Notes: generated from the sequence alone by a model not told the origin. 64,000 bases of DNA from Leptolyngbya sp. PCC 7375 (GCF_000316115.1 NZ_JH993797.1:1412486-1476485), one strand, 5' to 3'; counted from the first letter of the stretch, positions 39,046-48,100 are shown. Numbers and translations: made by a program.

Positions 39046-39183
39046 TGTAGGGGTGCATCGCATGCGCCCAATGCAGGATTTGGCAATATGCCAAGATCTC
39101 GAACACAAAATCCGAATAGTTCCAATGCATCAATTTGGTGACATGAACCTGTTGCGAAGGGTGCACAGCAGTGCACCCCTACA
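39046..39183. repeat. Two copies of the dispersed palindrome between HTTM and TIR-SLOG genes
   Basis: TGTAGGGGTGCATCGCATGC and following bases (39046-39069) and a second copy, GGGTGCACAGCAGTGCACCC plus CTACA (39159-39183), bracket about 90 bases of ordinary sequence. The outer ends are the same inverted pair as in the other copies. The right copy supplies the TAG stop of the TIR-SLOG gene at 39179-39181. Confidence 0.85.
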
Positions 39184-40357
39184 TGGACCTCAACATAGTC
39201 TTGGAGAAAATAATCTCATCAACCATTTCCATCACATCTTCAATCACATCTTCTGCGGTTTCAGCATCATTAATGTACTGATTCAGCGACTTAAACTTTT
39301 CAGGCGCTATTCCCCCCATCAGCGACCGATCCCAGTTCCGCAGCATTTCATCAAATACCCGCTTAGCATCCCCATGGGTACACACAATGGGAAGTACCGG
39401 AATGCGTTCCTGTCTGGCATACTCATAGGTCTCATAGGTGCCACCAATACCCCCTAACAGAATGACCAAATCTGACCGTTGTAAACAATCCAGCCATTCA
39501 TGCACACCAGATTCCGTATACTGCACTGTGCCACCCTTAAACACAGGCTGCTTTCCTCGGGGAACAATTTGTGTGAGCTTACCCGTTAAACGTACATTAT
39601 CCTGAGATAGCTGTTGAGCAAATGCATCGGCAACAACATAGTCCACGCCTTCCCAACCACCTGTAATTAAATGGTAGGTATGTTCTGCGATTTTCTTACC
39701 TAGCTTTTGGGCACACCAGTTAATCTCCGCAGGAAGATGAAATTTACCTGTGCCTGCCACCAAGATAGATTTTGTGCTTCTCAGCTGCTGAGAGTCTTCT
39801 TTAATATTGCCAATGAGGTGATCAATAAACTGGTCGAAGTTCTTAGCAGGGTCGATGCTCAGCTTATCTCTAACAAACTGGATAAAGTCATCCACATTAG
39901 TTGCAATCTCGGCAATTTTATTGGCCACATCAACCATGGCAGAATATTCATCGGACGGATTAGGCCCCATCAGGGTCGATAGCTGCTCTTTTTTCGTTTG
40001 CCAATGTTGAATATAGTCCACCTGTCCTTCACGGCTATAGATATTAGCATCCGATAAAACAACGGGGAAAACCCTCTGCTGGTCGTCCTTACGTTTCATT
40101 ATCTCCAGCGCTTCAAACATACAATACTCAGAGCGCAGGTACTTATCGCTAATGACCAGGATCACATAGTTACCACGACCAATTTCCCGCATAAACTTTT
40201 CAATGCTTTGGCCCAGGGTGAGGTGGTTGCGATCGCGAATCAAGTGATACCGTCTGGCCAGTAGTACGGCACAAATCCGATCGACTAACGCCTCTCGCTG
40301 ACGTCCCTGCTCGGTTTTATTATCCTTCCACGCATAGGAAATATATATCTGGTTCAT
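39179..40357 (-). CDS. TIR-SLOG fusion protein, putative NAD-linked defence effector
   Basis: The 392-residue product starts with a TIR domain (about 1-150): YISYAW box 1, and SDKYLRSEYCMFEALEI with Glu82 in the position of the TIR catalytic glutamate. The second half (about 195-385) is a SLOG Rossmann domain: ILVAGTGKF, LITGGWEGVDYVVADAF and VILLGGIGGTYETYEYA. SLOG domains in Thoeris ThsA bind cyclic ADP-ribose-type signals; TIR domains in bacteria cleave NAD or make such signals. Having both in one chain suggests a self-contained signal-and-respond protein. No neighbour is a known partner. Function is inferred from domain logic only. Confidence 0.85.
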   Translation of the reverse strand: MNQIYISYAWKDNKTEQGRQREALVDRICAVLLARRYHLIRDRNHLTLGQSIEKFMREIGRGNYVILVISDKYLRSEYCMFEALEIMKRKDDQQRVFPVVLSDANIYSREGQVDYIQHWQTKKEQLSTLMGPNPSDEYSAMVDVANKIAEIATNVDDFIQFVRDKLSIDPAKNFDQFIDHLIGNIKEDSQQLRSTKSILVAGTGKFHLPAEINWCAQKLGKKIAEHTYHLITGGWEGVDYVVADAFAQQLSQDNVRLTGKLTQIVPRGKQPVFKGGTVQYTESGVHEWLDCLQRSDLVILLGGIGGTYETYEYARQERIPVLPIVCTHGDAKRVFDEMLRNWDRSLMGGIAPEKFKSLNQYINDAETAEDVIEDVMEMVDEIIFSKTMLRSM

Positions 40358-40483
40358 TTTTCCTAGGTATCATCGCCTAGTAAGCCATTCAAACATTTAT
40401 GCCCAAAATCCGGCTCAGTTGAATGACGCATCTAGGGTGATTTTTCATACTAAAGTATTGAGTTACCCCATTGATTGAGCCCT

Positions 40484-41473
40484 TTATGGGGATTCTAAAA
40501 GGGCCACCAATGAGCCACCACTATGGAGTCGACGAATGGTTTCAGCAAACAGCGGTGTTGTATCTAAAACCGTCAGCTTGGCCGTCACCTCACTGGCCGT
40601 CAACCGGAACGGTGGAACAGTATCGGTGATAATAATGTTCTCAAGGTCGGGAATCGCCAAAATATGATTGGATTCCTTGGCAAAGACACCATGGGTAACG
40701 GCGGCATAAACGGCAGCAGCACCTTTACTACGACAAGCTTTTGCCGTGCGAGCCAGGGTGGTACCACTACTGATGAGGTCATCAATGATGATGGCCGTAC
40801 GGTCTTGAATCTCGCCAACCAACATACTGCCAGACACCACACCCGAGCTGCGATGTTTTTCGGCAAAGGCAATGGAGATATCACGCTGAAGCTTCTGGCT
40901 AAGTTGTTTACGAAATGCTTCGGCCCGTTTAGCGCCACCAAAATCTGGAGACACAACCACTACGTCACGCTCATCAAGTAGGGATGCAAAGTGATGTACA
41001 AATGTGTTTTTTGCCTCTAAATGCTCGGCAGGACAGCGAAAAGCATTTTGAAAGGCTGCCAGGTTATGGACATCGAGGGTAACGATGCGATCGCAACCAA
41101 TTGACTCTAATAATTGAGCAATATATCGGGTCGTTACTGGGTCCCGAGACTTTGTCCGGCGGTCTTTACGGGCATAGCAAAGATAAGGAACAATAGCCGT
41201 CACACGTTTAGCTGAGGCATCCCTCAAGGCACCCATAAAAAACAGCAGTCGACAGAGTTTATCATTGACGCTGATTCCAGGTTCACCATAGAGAGACTGG
41301 ATCACATACACATCCTGACCTCGCACATTAATTAATGAACGCGTCTTATGTTCACCGTCTTCAAAGTCTCTCTCTTCATGATGACTTAGGACAAGGCCTA
41401 GATGAGCTGCAACCCTCTTCCCAAATTCCCGACTGGTATTTAGGCTGAAAATTTTGATAGCCCGATCATCCAT
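40484..41473 (-). CDS. prs: Ribose-phosphate pyrophosphokinase-like (PRPP synthase)
   Basis: The 329-residue product has two PRTase folds with the PRPP loop [13 protein letters not shown] (about 218-230), as in PRPP synthases, which make PRPP from ribose 5-phosphate and ATP. The flexible catalytic loop is atypical ([17 protein letters not shown] instead of RQDRK...), so it is not the standard cyanobacterial Prs and may be a specialised paralogue. It could supply PRPP to upp, whose operon is 27 kb away, but they are not linked. Start ATG at 41473 is clear. Confidence 0.75.
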   Translation of the reverse strand: MDDRAIKIFSLNTSREFGKRVAAHLGLVLSHHEERDFEDGEHKTRSLINVRGQDVYVIQSLYGEPGISVNDKLCRLLFFMGALRDASAKRVTAIVPYLCYARKDRRTKSRDPVTTRYIAQLLESIGCDRIVTLDVHNLAAFQNAFRCPAEHLEAKNTFVHHFASLLDERDVVVVSPDFGGAKRAEAFRKQLSQKLQRDISIAFAEKHRSSGVVSGSMLVGEIQDRTAIIIDDLISSGTTLARTAKACRSKGAAAVYAAVTHGVFAKESNHILAIPDLENIIITDTVPPFRLTASEVTAKLTVLDTTPLFAETIRRLHSGGSLVALLESP

Positions 41474-41565
41474 AGCAGCACCTCTTAACCACCCCTAGCA
41501 TAGGCTAAAAAAACGTATCCTCCCATAAAACCCTGGTGCAGCATTCCCTACAAAAGATCAATAGT

Positions 41566-41838
41566 TTAATTTTGGTGGGTAGAAGACAGGTTGCTGGCAT
41601 CAGATTGATTGTGCCGATTGAGTTCATCAATCAGGGCATCAGCCAGGTGTACAGACCATCGAGCAATCTCCTGCCCTCTGGCAAAATGACTTTCTCCATA
41701 GCCATGGTGGGCAACTAATCCCTGCATAATCATAATGGCGAAATGCTCACGCTTGGTCATGCCGTTAGTCACCTGCCATTCTTCAGGCGCTTCACGCTTG
41801 TAGAGTGGATAAATATTATCGTTGGCCTGTACAGTCAT
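41566..41838 (-). CDS. Small phage-like hypothetical protein
   Basis: The 90-residue product contains MTKREHFAIMIMQGLVA and ends near WSVHLADALIDELN, a pattern common in short prophage and plasmid proteins. No function is known. It sits 93 bases upstream-side of the PRPP-synthase gene start, on the same strand. Confidence 0.6.
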   Translation of the reverse strand: MTVQANDNIYPLYKREAPEEWQVTNGMTKREHFAIMIMQGLVAHHGYGESHFARGQEIARWSVHLADALIDELNRHNQSDASNLSSTHQN

Positions 41839-42142
41839 CGTTCATCCACCTTCACCTGAACAGCTTCTTCTATAGCCCCTGAGACATCCCCATCTTCAAG
41901 GTACACAGACAAGTTGAGGATCCTGTGAGGCTAGCCTAGTACTCTGTGGCGTAAGTTTGCCCACTATCAAATGTGGATGAGGCGATGGGGCGATGGGGCG
42001 ATGCAATCACTGCCAAATTTCTGCCATTGGGTACTAGTGCTGCATTCCCCCCATAAAATCTTCACATCATTTACATAGAATCGGTTGTAACCACAGAAGG
42101 AAACGACAGTTAAAGTAGACCCCGTTTGGGGAAGGAGTAACC
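41839..42142. other. Divergent promoter region with GGGCGATG tandem repeat
   Basis: About 300 bases between two divergent small genes. Three copies of a GGGCGATG-type octamer stand head to tail near 41975-42003. No gene remnant seen. Confidence 0.4.
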
Positions 42143-42343
42143 ATGACGACCCAGGAAACAGAGCTCAAAACCATTGCTAGCCATCTATTGGCAGGTATGC
42201 TGGCTAATCCTCATATTTACACCATGGTTAGTGAGGAAGAAGCCAGAGGGCAGCAAGAGCAAATTCTTCTCTCGAATGCCATCATGATGGCTGAAAAATT
42301 AATTAGCAGAGTTGAACAATCCTATAAAAATCAACCAAAATGA
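42143..42343 (+). CDS. Small hypothetical protein
   Basis: The 66-residue product is helix-rich (LLAGMLANPHIYTMV, NAIMMAEKLISRVEQ) and follows a good ribosome site (GGAG, 7 bases before the ATG). It resembles short phage-associated proteins like the one at 41566-41838. Function unknown. Confidence 0.6.
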   Translation: MTTQETELKTIASHLLAGMLANPHIYTMVSEEEARGQQEQILLSNAIMMAEKLISRVEQSYKNQPK

Positions 42344-42413
42344 AGCTATCCCGTTGTATATGTTTAGCGTGGTCTAAGCAGCTTTTTTAAACACCATGGT
42401 GTGGGCGACTTGA

Positions 42414-42539
42414 GCGTTGGGCCAGGCGAATGTTTCTAAGCATCTCAAGATGCTTAGCCAAGCAGGAGTGGTTAGCCGTTATATTGAGCAGCAGTCACAG
42501 CAGTTTGAAGAACTAGGTGCTATGCGACAATCTCGCTAA
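42414..42539 (+). pseudogene. ArsR-family regulator remnant
   Basis: The frame LGQANVSKHLKMLSQAGVV followed by SR is the HTH of an ArsR regulator (recognition helix NVSKHLKML). It then jumps directly to IEQQSQQFEELGAMRQSR and a stop, the kind of sequence expected at the C-terminus, so the middle of the gene is missing. There is no start codon upstream (a TGA lies at 42411-42413). An internal-deletion remnant. Confidence 0.6.
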
Positions 42540-42582
42540 GGGTATTGACTATTATTAAAGGTTTATATTTTCAATATTTCAC

Positions 42583-42607
42583 GACTTTTCAGATGTTCTG
42601 AAAAGTC
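42583..42607. repeat. 11-base perfect hairpin
   Basis: GACTTTTCAGA and TCTGAAAAGTC with a 3-base loop lie 44 bases after the ArsR remnant stop. Further on, TGGGACAAATAATGGGACAAAA is a direct repeat (42653-42674). Together these look like a former integration site, but this is weak. Confidence 0.4.
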
Positions 42608-42905
42608 TGGGTATCTTGTAGGAAGACACCTCAATTCCTTAGATAATCTTGATGGGACAAATAATGGGACAAAACAGGGGTGATCATCTTTAGGGATGTC
42701 ATGGTGTGACTTCGATGAAGGCGATACTTTTGTGTTGCCGGTTAATTGCTTAAGCATTGTCTCTTTTTTAAGGACAATCGGTTTCCTGAAAAATGTATTG
42801 TCTTTTTTGGGGAGTCAATCCACAATGAAAGTCATCAATGCCAAGCTTCTGTTTCTAAACCATAGGTTTGGGATTGACCTGTTAGATTGCGTAAAGGATA
42901 AAACC

Positions 42906-43112
42906 ATGGCGGATACCGAGATTTTTGTTTTAGATAATGGCCCACTGATCGTCAAAGGGGAATTTTCTGTGATCGATGGGGATAAACAGCCCTATCCTAA
43001 GCAGGAACAAGTTGCCCTTTGTCGTTGTGGTGCATCGAGTAACAAACCCTTTTGCGATGGGGCTCATGCCAAAGCTGAATTTGAGGCAACAGAACGAGCA
43101 CCTGGGGACTAA
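42906..43112 (+). CDS. CDGSH iron-sulfur domain protein
   Basis: Starting at the ATG at 42906 (AAAGGA 9 bases upstream) the product has 68 residues with a complete CDGSH motif: CRCGASSNKPFCDGAH, giving the three cysteines and one histidine that hold a [2Fe-2S] cluster. Small bacterial CDGSH proteins act in electron transfer or cluster storage. The frame is open to 42696 but the added 70 residues have no homology. Confidence 0.85.
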   Translation: MADTEIFVLDNGPLIVKGEFSVIDGDKQPYPKQEQVALCRCGASSNKPFCDGAHAKAEFEATERAPGD

Positions 43113-43123
43113 TAAAAATTTAA

Positions 43124-43167
43124 TTTTTCTTGTAGGGGCGTTGTCTGCAACGCCCCTACAAGAAAAA
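43124..43167. repeat. Dispersed palindrome with a 20-base perfect stem
   Basis: Arms at 43124-43143 and 43148-43167 pair without mismatch around TCTG. The core TGTAGGGGCG...CGCCCCTACA is shared with other copies, here with extra poly-T/poly-A arms. It follows the CDGSH gene by 12 bases and could work as a bidirectional terminator. Confidence 0.85.
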
Positions 43168-43332
43168 GAAAACGATGGGGGCGGATGCAATATCTTGTCC
43201 AGATTTTTAGAGAGTTTGTCAGCTAGTGTGTCAAGAAACTCCTTTTTGATATAAAGCAAGAAAAGAGTACATCTGTCCTTATGATCGATCACTAGGTGGG
43301 TTTAGTGTCTCTTGTGCAGGACTATCCCACCA

Positions 43333-43935
43333 ATGAATTCAAGAACAATATTAATGAATACATCTGTTAGTGATATTGACCCTAACAACGCCATCGCTCA
43401 ACATGTTACAGCTGTTATTACCCATCGGGTCAAAGTTGGACGGCAAGAAGGTTACGAAGAATGGATTAGAGGAATCTCAGCAGCAGCCCGTGAATTTGCA
43501 GGGCATCTGGGGGTGAGCATTCTCCGACCTCAGCCTGATACACCACCAGACTATGTCATTGTGCTTCAGTTTGATGCCTGTAGTCATCTAACAGCCTGGC
43601 TCAACTCAGATACTCGCCATACTTGGATTGAACGGGTAAAACCCCTGATTCAAGCACAGGAAACCATCCAGGTTTTGTCAGGGTTAGAATCCTGGTTTCA
43701 ATTGCCCAAACAACCGGGACCTAAAGCTCCAAAGCGTTACAAACAGGCTATTTTAGTCTGGGTTGGGGTGATGATTGTGTCCCTGGGGGTGAGTCCGCTG
43801 GTGGCACCATTGCTAAGTTTCTTACCCTGGTTGCTTAAGGTATCTATCAATGTAGCAATTACAGTGGCTCTTCTGTCCTATGTGATCATGCCCCGACTGA
43901 CTCGATGGTTTAAGGGTTGGTTGGTTGTTAACTAG
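43333..43935 (+). CDS. Antibiotic biosynthesis monooxygenase-fold protein with membrane tail
   Basis: The product (200 residues from the ATG at 43333; later start possible at 43354) has an ABM ferredoxin-like domain at about 20-110 (AVITHRVKVGRQEGYEEWI, WIERVKPLI) and a C-terminal pair of membrane segments (about 145-195). ABM domains oxidise or modify small aromatic molecules; the membrane-linked form is often of unknown role. Its 3' end overlaps the end of the convergent bicupin gene by 8 bases. Confidence 0.7.
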   Translation: MNSRTILMNTSVSDIDPNNAIAQHVTAVITHRVKVGRQEGYEEWIRGISAAAREFAGHLGVSILRPQPDTPPDYVIVLQFDACSHLTAWLNSDTRHTWIERVKPLIQAQETIQVLSGLESWFQLPKQPGPKAPKRYKQAILVWVGVMIVSLGVSPLVAPLLSFLPWLLKVSINVAITVALLSYVIMPRLTRWFKGWLVVN

Positions 43936-44584
43936 TAAGGTGCCCGGTTTTGACATAAATGAGACAGCCTTCTTTGCTAAAGGGCGTATGCACGCTATCG
44001 GGTGGATTTCGCAGCCAGGTGCCCTGAGGGTATACTCCCTGCTCATCGGCAAATGTGCCTTCTAAGACAAAGATTTCTTCACCCCCCCAATGGCGATGTT
44101 GTGGAAACGTTGTGCCGGGTGCCCATTTTACTAGCGCTACCTGTTCAGTGCCGTAGCTGTGTAGAGGCAGCACGTGTAAACCAGTCACTAAACCAGGAGC
44201 CCATCCTGCCTTATTCGTGTCGATGGTCACCGGCTGTTGATCGTTTGGATCCATTTGTCGCAGTTTAACCAGAATCGTTGCACCGTCCTTACTGTGGGGA
44301 GTATGGCTAGAACCTACGGGGTTACGCACATAGGTGCCTGGGCCAAAGTCTCCGTGTTCGTCTGAGAACACCCCCTCTAAAACGAAAAACTCCTCACCAC
44401 CGCCGTGGGTGTGAGCTGAGAAGTAGCTGCTGGGAGCATAGCGCACAAGAGAAGTTGCCCGAGCAACTTCTGCCCCATCGCGTTCGATCATGCGCCGTTG
44501 GACACCTGCCATGGGAGAGTCAATCCAGGGTAGGTTTTCGGTATTGACCACGGCTCGTTCTGTTAAATCGGCATGGATTTTCAT
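43928..44584 (-). CDS. Bicupin (ChrR-like cupin) protein
   Basis: The 218-residue product has two cupin domains with near-equal motifs: HTHGGGEEFFVLEG (about 58-71) and HRHWGGEEIFVLEG (about 162-175), each with the His-His-Glu metal ligands and later a His. The pair resembles ChrR-type cupin proteins that respond to oxidants or act as metal-dependent enzymes. The second domain ends near the last residue. No signal peptide. Overlaps the ABM gene at its 3' end. Confidence 0.8.
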   Translation of the reverse strand: MKIHADLTERAVVNTENLPWIDSPMAGVQRRMIERDGAEVARATSLVRYAPSSYFSAHTHGGGEEFFVLEGVFSDEHGDFGPGTYVRNPVGSSHTPHSKDGATILVKLRQMDPNDQQPVTIDTNKAGWAPGLVTGLHVLPLHSYGTEQVALVKWAPGTTFPQHRHWGGEEIFVLEGTFADEQGVYPQGTWLRNPPDSVHTPFSKEGCLIYVKTGHLTS

Positions 44585-44702
44585 GATAGGTCTCTGTGGA
44601 TTTCTAGAAGCTATTTAACGCATGTTCCTTGAACATAGTCTCGTCCAAAGATGGAGGGTGAGGCTCAAACCCACGTCGGGTTAGTGCTCCCTTACAGCAC
44701 CA
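44585..44702. other. Short gap between SDR and bicupin genes
   Basis: Contains a small hairpin-forming sequence (AACCCACGTCGGGTT, 44668-44682) after the SDR stop; it may end the SDR transcript. Nothing else is seen. Confidence 0.35.
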
Positions 44703-45485
44703 TTAGTTGTATTGATTTCGCCCAGCCATAACACCGCCATCCACATCCCACACAGCACCGGTTACCCAAGCAGCCTTATCAGACAATAAAAAAGCAATGG
44801 CTTCAGCTACATCTTCAGGGGTGCCAATGCGGCCAATGGGATGGAATCCGTTAAAGCCTTGCAGGGCATCATGCACATCCTCTTTGGCAATAAAGCCCTC
44901 ATAAATAGGTGTTGCCACCACAGCAGGAGAGACTGCATTCACCCGAATATTGTGCTCAGCTAACTCCATCGCGAGATGTTGAGTCAAGGAATGCAAACCC
45001 GCTTTGGCCATAGAATACGCCGAAGATGGCGTTGCCTGGACGGCCTGCTTAGCCCACATAGAGCCGATGCTCACAATTGCGCCTTTGTTGTTTTGCTTAA
45101 TCATGTTTCGAGCCACTGCCTGGGTAATAAAGAAGGTGGCCTTATTAAGATCTAGATAGAGATCATAGTCAGCGGCTTCATAGTCTAGGAATGGTTTGGG
45201 GAGAAAGGCTCCAGCCGCATTAACTAATAATGTAGCGTCTGCATGGGCCTGATTAATTTTTGCAATTAAAGCCTGAAGTTTCTCAGGTTGCGAAATGTCA
45301 GCACGCTCTCCCATAACAGGACCATAGGCCTGCAGTTCGTCAACGGCGACCTGCAACTTTTCTGCACGACGGCCAACTAAAACAACTGAACCACCATTTT
45401 CAAGAACAATGCGGGCAACGGCTTTACCCATACCACTGGTGCCGCCGATAACAATGAGTTTTTGATCTGCAAATGACTGCAACAT
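44703..45485 (-). CDS. Short-chain dehydrogenase/reductase
   Basis: The 260-residue product is a classical [12 protein letters not shown] nucleotide-binding motif (about 14-22), NAAGAF, catalytic Ser in GSMWAKQ and the Tyr-Lys pair in SAYSMAKAG (about 156-164), and a PGR-like [12 protein letters not shown](P)-dependent redox of an alcohol or ketone; substrate not predictable. It is downstream of the TetR gene on the same strand, with a TetR-type operator in its promoter. Confidence 0.9.
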   Translation of the reverse strand: MLQSFADQKLIVIGGTSGMGKAVARIVLENGGSVVLVGRRAEKLQVAVDELQAYGPVMGERADISQPEKLQALIAKINQAHADATLLVNAAGAFLPKPFLDYEAADYDLYLDLNKATFFITQAVARNMIKQNNKGAIVSIGSMWAKQAVQATPSSAYSMAKAGLHSLTQHLAMELAEHNIRVNAVSPAVVATPIYEGFIAKEDVHDALQGFNGFHPIGRIGTPEDVAEAIAFLLSDKAAWVTGAVWDVDGGVMAGRNQYN

Positions 45486-45523
45486 GTTGAGCTCCTTTTT
45501 TGGGAAATATTGAACAAATAAAT

Positions 45524-45544
45524 TATCTACTAGTAGGTAGATGA
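45524..45544. promoter_or_regulatory. TetR-family operator before the SDR gene
   Basis: The 21-base site TATCTACTAGTAGGTAGATG plus A is a palindrome (ATCTAC...GTAGAT) and is nearly the same as the site at 46141-46161. It lies 39 bases before the SDR start. Confidence 0.6.
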
Positions 45545-45557
45545 CCGGGCAAAAAAT

Positions 45558-46133
45558 TTAAGCTTTGGCAAATTTTGCTGTAAGCAGTGGATAAACAACC
45601 TGCTCAAAGGTAGCCACACTATCCGCTGATGAACGAGCCAGTAGCTGTGCCCCTTGGAGCATCGCAATCAACCCTTTTGCCTCCTGTTCAACTGAGGGAT
45701 GACAGTCCCAATGTCCGTTGTCACATCCCTGCTGGAGCAAGTTTATGACCCAGTTCTCAGTGTGGCTAAAGAAGGTTTGAATCTCCTCCCGAATAGGTTG
45801 GGGTAAAACTTCGAAATCTGCTGCTAACATAGCGCATAGACAGATCTGATGCTCCTCTAGACCATTGCGGTAGAGATTGGCAAATTGGACAAGTTGCTGA
45901 TCAAGACTGGCCGTGGAATGGGTAATGCGATCGCACGCCTTTCCCATTCCCTCTCGGTATCGCTTTACTAGCTCTTTCACCAACTCATCCTTAGAGGGAA
46001 AGTGGTAGTGAATACTAGCTTTGCGAATACCAACCTGCTTTGCGATATCGGCATAACTAAAGGCACTATAGCCCCGATTACGCACCATATCTTGAGCAAC
46101 ATCCAATATGCGTTTAGCAGTGTTTTTTTCCAT
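45558..46133 (-). CDS. TetR/AcrR-family regulator
   Basis: The product, 191 residues from the ATG at 46133, has an N-terminal HTH (YADIAKQVGIRKASIHYHF) and a helical ligand-binding domain ending in the VVYPLLTAKF region. The frame is open to 46151, but that start lies inside the operator at 46141-46161, so the later ATG is preferred. Operators before it and before the SDR gene share the same sequence, so it most likely represses both. Confidence 0.85.
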   Translation of the reverse strand: MEKNTAKRILDVAQDMVRNRGYSAFSYADIAKQVGIRKASIHYHFPSKDELVKELVKRYREGMGKACDRITHSTASLDQQLVQFANLYRNGLEEHQICLCAMLAADFEVLPQPIREEIQTFFSHTENWVINLLQQGCDNGHWDCHPSVEQEAKGLIAMLQGAQLLARSSADSVATFEQVVYPLLTAKFAKA

Positions 46134-46140
46134 AATCTGA

Positions 46141-46161
46141 GTATCTACCATCTAGTAGATA
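46141..46161. promoter_or_regulatory. TetR-family operator before the TetR gene
   Basis: Reverse complement of this site is 21 bases matching 45524-45544 except for a few positions in the centre and at the edge. It covers the start region of the TetR gene, fitting autoregulation. Confidence 0.6.
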
Positions 46162-46449
46162 GATGTCAACCTAAAACCATGATTGTTATAGGAAGAGATT
46201 TTTGGGAGTCTCTTCAACTCCCCCGAACAACTTCGAGTCGCGCAGCTAACTATATATTCAACGTCAGATCTATCGCATAAGATCCCTAATAAGGAAGTTA
46301 TACGGCATCTAAAGGATTCTCTATCAGTCGCGAATATTGGTTCGACTTAGCTTACGCGAGTTAACAAAATCAGTGAATTTTCCATATTTTCGATCCCAAC
46401 CGTCATACTCAAAGTGACCCAATGCAAACCCGACTGATCCCCCATTCCC
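46162..46449. other. Divergent region between TetR and phosphomutase genes
   Basis: About 290 bases. I see no repeat or gene remnant. Promoters of both flanking genes must lie here. Confidence 0.4.
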
Positions 46450-47973
46450 ATGCAAGATTTCAACTGGAAAAAGCTTCAAAATGGCTCGGACATCCGTGGT
46501 GTTGCAATCGACGGAGTCCCCAACGAGCCCGTTAACCTCACCCCAGAAATTGCTCAACGGCTAGGGCAGGCCTTTACTAACTGGCTCGCTACAAAACTTA
46601 GTAAGCCCGCCACAGATTTGCAGCTTGCTGTCGGTCGCGATAGCCGTGTATCTGGGCCTGCCCTCATGCAAAGTGTGATGGATGGCATGGCTAGCCTTGG
46701 CGCAAATGTGTATGACGTCAGCATGGCCTCCACGCCCGCCATGTTTATGAGCACCGTCACCCCCGGCTTTGACTGTGATGGGGCCATTATGATGACCGCC
46801 AGTCATCTGCCCTTTAACCGCAATGGTCTGAAATTTTTTACTGCTCAAGGTGGCCTCGCGAAGACAGATATTACTGAAATCCTGACGTTAGCTGAGCAAA
46901 ACGATTTCTCACTAGCAGATACAGCTGGAACTATTGAAACCCGTGACTTTATTGCTGTCTATGCTGATCAGCTGGTTCAGAAAATTCGTAATGCCGTTAA
47001 CCATCCTCAACATTTTGAGCAACCCTTACAGGGCCTAAAAATTATTGTCGATGCTGGTAATGGTGCCGGTGGTTTCTACGCTAACAAAGTGCTCGAACCC
47101 CTGGGCGCTGACACTACCGGGAGTCAGTTCCTAGAGCCTGATGGCATGTTTCCTAACCACATTCCTAACCCGGAAAATCACGCTGCCATGGCTTCCATTT
47201 GCCAGGCAGTATTAGCCAATAAAGCAGACTTCGGCATTATCTTTGATACCGATGTGGACCGTTCTGCTGCTGTGGATCATCAAGGCCAGGAACTGAACCG
47301 TAACCGCCTGATTGCCCTGATATCTGCCATTGTGCTACAGGAACACCCAGGGTCTACCATCGTAACTGACTCCATCACCTCCGATGGGCTTGCTCAGTTC
47401 ATTGAACAGGATTTGCGCGGCAAACACCATCGCTTTAAGCGCGGCTATAAAAATGTCATTACCGAAGCTGTGCGCTTAAATCAAACCGGCGAAGAATCTT
47501 GGCTAGCGATTGAAACCTCCGGCCATGGAGCTATGCGAGAGAACTACTTTCTCGATGATGGAGCGTATCTGGTGAGTAAGTTGTTGATTGAGCTGGCTAA
47601 AGTGAAACAGGCTGGGCGCTCACTAACAGATTTGATTGTGACTCTCAAAGAACCAAAAGAGAGTCGAGAGATTCGTATCAAAATTGGTGTCAATGAGTTT
47701 AAGTCCTATGGTGAGAGTGTCATTGACCAGCTTAAAACCTTTGTTGAACAGCAGGCTGACTGGTCGTTAGTCCCGAATAACTATGAGGGTGTCCGTGTGG
47801 CCTGTTCCTCTCCAAAAGAAGATGGGTGGTTTTTACTACGCCTTTCTCTGCATGACCCTGTATTGCCCTTAAATATTGAGTCTACTGTAGAAGGCGGTGT
47901 TGCCCAAATTACTGAACGACTGCTGACATTCTTCAACGGCATTGAGTCTTTGGATTTATCGGCCTTTTCTTAA
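46450..47973 (+). CDS. Phosphohexomutase (phosphomannomutase/phosphoglucomutase)
   Basis: The 507-residue product has all alpha-D-phosphohexomutase landmarks: the active-site serine Ser118 in TASHLP, the metal-binding DTDVDR (266-271), the substrate loop ETSGH and the C-terminal phosphate-binding domain. It interconverts hexose 1- and 6-phosphates, for cell-wall or exopolysaccharide precursors. Sequence does not say which sugar is preferred. Slightly longer than most PMM/PGM of about 460. Confidence 0.88.
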   Translation: MQDFNWKKLQNGSDIRGVAIDGVPNEPVNLTPEIAQRLGQAFTNWLATKLSKPATDLQLAVGRDSRVSGPALMQSVMDGMASLGANVYDVSMASTPAMFMSTVTPGFDCDGAIMMTASHLPFNRNGLKFFTAQGGLAKTDITEILTLAEQNDFSLADTAGTIETRDFIAVYADQLVQKIRNAVNHPQHFEQPLQGLKIIVDAGNGAGGFYANKVLEPLGADTTGSQFLEPDGMFPNHIPNPENHAAMASICQAVLANKADFGIIFDTDVDRSAAVDHQGQELNRNRLIALISAIVLQEHPGSTIVTDSITSDGLAQFIEQDLRGKHHRFKRGYKNVITEAVRLNQTGEESWLAIETSGHGAMRENYFLDDGAYLVSKLLIELAKVKQAGRSLTDLIVTLKEPKESREIRIKIGVNEFKSYGESVIDQLKTFVEQQADWSLVPNNYEGVRVACSSPKEDGWFLLRLSLHDPVLPLNIESTVEGGVAQITERLLTFFNGIESLDLSAFS

Positions 47974-48001
47974 AAATGTAGGTTAAACAATTTTAAAGAC
48001 C

Positions 48002-48086
48002 TGTAGGGATGCACTGCTGTACATCCCGTTGGGGCTATGGAGAAATCGCCTACAGATCGAAGGGCGTATCGCGGTACGCCCCTACG
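48002..48086. repeat. Dispersed palindrome, split copy
   Basis: Two hairpin copies, TGTAGGGATGCACTGCTGTA plus CATCCC (48002-48027) and GGGCGTATCGCGGTACGCCC plus CTACG (48062-48086), 35 bases apart, lie between the convergent phosphomutase and SOD genes. Likely works as a transcription end for both. Confidence 0.8.
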
Positions 48087-48100
48087 GGGAATAAATCCTT

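Noticed and set aside
44640..44700. tRNA-like T-arm at the end of the SDR gene
   Set aside because: Only one arm fits, the loop lacks the invariant base, and no acceptor or anticodon stem pairs; more likely a weak terminator.
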